Shown here: positions 60,026-64,000 of the stretch, piece by piece | How the letters are laid out: every line of letters starts with the position of its first letter | How positions within the stretch are numbered: position 1 is the first letter of the stretch | Assembly (NCBI GenBank): GCA_030512295.1 | Contig: JAULSR010000006.1 | Span: 682,001-746,000 of the forward strand | Reading direction: 5' to 3' | DNA: 64,000 nucleotides | DNA from: Bombardia bombarda | Lineage: Eukaryota > Ascomycota > Sordariomycetes > Sordariales > Lasiosphaeriaceae | Made by a program: the position numbers and the translations under genes | The notes under the pieces: generated by a model | Database searches by the model: none | Told to the model about the DNA's origin: nothing | The model's input: only the letters and a program-made list of their open reading frames with translations

Positions 60026-63000
60026 TTATAGTCGCACACTAAAATGTCGAATTTCGTCGAAGGGAAAGAGCAACTGGCTGTTTGCAATCTGGCATCGTAT
60101 CGTTGGCGAACACAGGAAAGAGCAACAGACACGGTCCGCTCCTCGGAAGTACCTTGATGCAAGTGCGTGGGCACTTCACCATTGCCGATGAAGTCATGGA
60201 CCCAGTTACGCGGCATGCATGGCAGGCGCGGCTATCTCACCGCATACATCCAGCCAGCCACGGTACGGGGGAAGCCCACCATGATCCCGAGGCCGGATAA
60301 CTCACTGGGTCCGAAGGAAGGAGTAATGCAGACAGTTGGTGTCTGCTTCGTGGGCCGCCTATCATGCAGTGGGGATGATCATTCGTTATTCGTGGATATG
60401 GAGTTTGGTTGACGGGAAGGAGCCGTTTGATCACGCCACGATGGACGAGAGGGCAACCTTAACATGCCATAGAGGCAGCATCTGCGGGACTGCTCCTTCC
60501 TGTTTAAGTCGGGAATCGGAAAACGACAGCAAGCAGCCATGGAAAGAGTAAATGACAACCAGGCCAACCAGACCTGGTCTTTGCTTCTCCTCGACAGAAA
60601 CTGACGTCAGTTGTGCAAATGGGCGTACCTGAACCTCTCTTCGCAGGATCAACGCATCGCGCACACTGATTTTACCAATCATATACTCATACTGGATACT
60701 CGCCTGGTTACTGTTTCCCGTACAAATGTATATTCGGGAACAGCAACCGGGCAGATGCCAATATCCGCCAAGGTCAGAAACTTTCCTCCGTTGTCTGTCC
60801 CTCTCCCTCTCCCTCTCCTTCTCCCTTCGCCTGCAGGTACTGTGCAGGTTCCAGTCCCGGACCGCAATTCTGTCATGCAGTCACCCGTCGGGACCTTTCC
60901 ACCATGGTCCAGGATGGTGTAGACAATCAAAGACAGTGCAGGCACTACCTACAGAGCCGTGGAGCCATCACGGGGATTTAACCGCTATTCCAGTCGAGAT
61001 CTGCGGTTTGCGAGCCTTTTTCAGAACAAGCTACTGGAAGCAGCTCGGTTGCTTGCACCGCTGCTACATACCTTACGCATTCTCACAACCCAAGCAGGTA
61101 GGTACCGCGCAGACCGCGCCTGCCCTGCCCTGCCACTACTACTACCACTCTGCCACCCTGCCAAGCTCGGCGGGCACTTCCCGGTAATATCCAGCTTTGT
61201 CACGCAACAGGATCTGCCTGCTTCTTGCCAGGCCAGTGGGGACCTGAAATGGAGCCGGAAAGTTCAGCGCATGTAGCTGCATCGAATTTAACCCGGGGAG
61301 CTGGATCGTTGGTTGCTGCTGCTGCTCCTGCTTGCTGCGAGACCTGGTGAGCCTAATTTGACGACAAGCCATGCCTATCCTTCCTTACAGCTTCTTCTAG
61401 AGACGGCCGGCGGTATAGCCACATCAGGCAACGGCACAAGGGAACAGATCCTCACATATCACCACGGTTACGCAGTCCCATGTCCTCCTTCATGCTGTGA
61501 CACTGGAACTTTCATCGATCCGGAGCTTGACAATGTTATCATCTTCACCTTGACATTGATAGAACCTAGAACTTAATGTTAGTCAGCCTCGCTCGTACTC
61601 CTTGGGAAAAAAGCTATGAATGCACTTACTGGATGAAATACGCATTGCAATGCCAGGGTAGCATATCTCCGACATCTCTGGGTGCCTTGCCTTGTATCTC
61701 TCCATAAATCTGGCGAAACAAGGCCGAGGTTTCGGGCCACGGAAACCATGATACACAGTGCTATGTCTAAATAGTACGATTCCATCGCCAAGAGGTATGA
61801 GAGAATCTTCATATGTTCGGTATTATTTCTAGACAAGCCTGTGTGACTGTACATGCTTGTCCCGAAGTCTGACTGTCCACTCCTGGAGGCCAACTCTTAT
61901 GGGGGTCTGCAACTTGAAATCAATAATGGGCTTGCTTGGAAAATTAGGACTTGACTAAGCCTACTCATTCAATACCATATAATACTCTCCAGGGTCATTC
62001 CTCTCGGTTTAATGACAGGATATGGAACTGACATCGAGGGAGGACAGACTCCAGTGGCTCAAGTTCCCTTCCGACCTCCGAGAAAAGCAAAAAAAGGGGC
62101 CGAAACAACCCCCAAAATAGATGTTCTTTTCCTGGCTAAATCTTTGACGAGCTTGCCTAGGGATCCTGCTGTTCAACTTGCTGAAGGCAACGTGAGGTTG
62201 AAAAGGCAACAACGAGAATTGCCACAGCACAAGCCTGTCTCGGGAGACTTTTCTGTCCAACGTGAGCAGGGTTCTATGAGTTTGTACAAGAGGCAGTGAC
62301 GACAATTTCTTCTCCTTTGCCCGAAAGCCAGGGGAGATCCTTCAAGCACTGTTCCGAAAGACTTGGCATTCGAACGGATCGGTTTGTTTGGGGAAAGAAA
62401 TACACAGGGAATGCCGCAAATGGCCTCAAGGAGACATCCGCGACCTCTGGCTGGATACTTTGAAGGCGGAAAGAGGCTGAAACAGCCAGTTCTTCCACGG
62501 GATGTGGTTGGCTGAAAAGAGAGACGTCGACTTCGATAATCTTCCGGGAAGAACGAGACGTTCAGCCATGGCTTGCTTAGCGCACACTCTTTGGAAAGCG
62601 GTACCGTCGCTGGCGCTCATTGTGAACGGGAGGCCAAAGTTCGAGAAACTGCTACATCTTGCTGGTTCCTTCTACTTGGGTTATGGCGTTAATGGCTTGC
62701 TTTGGCTGCTGTACCTAGCAATTTAGATGTAGATAGAGATTATGTCTTAGTCCACACGTGTAGTGCACACAGCCCAACTTCTAAGGAGGAGGCATTCTCA
62801 TTATTCCTTTCTGGCTGCTAGCCTTTCAATAGAGACTGAGGTGGTCAACCGGTGTTTGGCCATGCCATCTCATCCTCCAACCATTTTTGTCTCCTGCTTA
62901 CATGAGACGGTCCCTAATGGGGGAATATCTTCTCCGATCATCAACCAATGAAGGCTTTCCCGCTACCACACCCTTTGCGAACGGCCAAGGGGAGCAACTA

Positions 63001-64000
63001 TTGCTTTCCTGGCGGGTAGTTGCTCATGGTGGGAGACAATAAAGTCGAAAGAAGTTGGGGAGGCGGTCGAACTATGCGAGTCCGATATGTCGTCACATGG
63101 CAAAGTAGAACAAGGGGAGGCAATTGGAAGAAAGATTAATCACGATGCCAATATGAACCCCATGCTCGCATCCTCCCCATCCTGAAGCGACCACGGCCGG
63201 ACGTGGGCCGTTGTCGACTCGCATGCAGCAAGGCGACGTGATAATCGCTTCTTACTGGAGTTGATTGACTGCATCCTTCTGTCAAAACGATGGTATCCGC
63301 CGCCACCCGTATGTGTGTCGACCTCCTACACAGGGCCATCGCCAAAGCGTGTCCCCTACATGTATGCACAGTGCGATAGTGTACATATGCCACTCTCCCG
63401 AATAGATATTGGCTCGCCTTGAAGACTGCAGTGACGCTTTCCTGATTGCGGGCGGGCTGAGCTGCGTCCCAGAACGCCACGGGCTGCCGCCCCGTGTTGG
63501 CCCTGCCCGTCCTCGTGTTTGGATTGTTCCAACCCCACCAACTTGTCGGCTCTTGCTCCAATGGGCGACGCCGCCGATGGGAAGAGCTTTCTGGGCCGTC
63601 CCCGTTTCGTTTGCCTTTGTGGGCCGGTCTTGTCCTCCTCCGTCGGGCATGGCATGCCATGCTTCCTATGGGTTTGTGTGCCGCACCTCGCTTCTGTGGG
63701 CATCTGCGCCTTTCACAGAGTTGTGAACAATCACCGCGCTGTCCCTCTTGTCTGACTAGTTCAAGGGAGAAGATGTAGCTGGTACAGTATGTACGATGTG
63801 ATTTGTTCAGTTTCTTTGATCTCCAGGGGGGAATCCCAGCACATAATCTCTGCCGGGTTGCAGAGTGGCATAGCCGATCCGACTCATCACTAATGCTTCC
63901 TTTTCTTTGTTTGCCTACTTCCCCGCTCTACGCCAGTATCACTTTTCTCGAACCCTTTTCTGATTCTTGTGCTAAAAAGACAGACTAGATGGTGGGTGTG

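Larger units (their letters stand above)
58239..64000. other. Right-end intergenic region
   Basis: About 5.8 kb. The left end holds the leader and promoter of the copper transporter gene. No open frame shows a domain, signal peptide or credible exon structure; the longest (63136-63660, minus) is Arg-rich and unconvincing. It contains a G9-T-G9 tract at 60007-60025 and a CT-rich stretch near 60791-60833. A gene beginning beyond the right edge may have its upstream region here. Confidence 0.5.

Noticed and set aside
63136..63660. 174-codon minus-strand frame near the right end
   Set aside because: Arg-rich, no domain, and several overlapping frames on both strands of similar length.

Overview
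This window is nuclear DNA of a filamentous ascomycete, most likely a Sordariomycete. The genes are split by short GT-AG introns of about 50-200 bp and lie far apart. They include a full AreA/NIT2 nitrogen regulator with the EWEWLTMSL C-terminus, a PLS1-type tetraspanin and an MCM1 MADS-box factor. There is no sign of bacterial, plasmid or viral content, no CRISPR array and no intact transposon. I could not fix the genus from sequence alone.

Layout, left to right. A large Ser/Pro-rich protein gene (minus, cut by the left edge) carries PAM2-like motifs. Two small minus-strand genes follow: a secreted cysteine-bearing protein (three exons) and a Mid2-like single-pass cell-surface sensor. A 12.5 kb stretch without a supportable gene, partly AT-rich and rich in simple repeats, precedes areA (plus, three exons). 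Next on the minus strand are a membrane-anchored aldehyde dehydrogenase of the Msc7 type (four exons) and a Dnf1/DnfA-type P4-ATPase flippase (three exons). A denser housekeeping block follows: a candidate Nse6/CANIN-type genome-stability protein (plus, with an apparent one-base frameshift in a C-run), V-ATPase subunit E (minus), a NIPA-type transporter (plus) and the tetraspanin pls1 (minus). A 6.3 kb divergent intergenic region separates pls1 from mcm1 (plus). The last gene is a Ctr-family copper transporter (minus). The final 5.8 kb holds no gene I can support.

The genes do not form a pathway cluster; they are mostly independent regulatory, membrane and housekeeping genes. Loose themes are membrane biology (flippase, V-ATPase, NIPA, tetraspanin, Ctr, Mid2-like sensor, membrane-anchored ALDH) and transcriptional control (AreA, MCM1). 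Exon boundaries were derived by hand from GT-AG sites, reading-frame phase and remembered family sequence, so they are predictions. The points most worth a second look are the PAM2-like motifs in the left-edge protein, the C-run frameshift in the Nse6-like gene, and the long gene-free regions around areA and between pls1 and mcm1.
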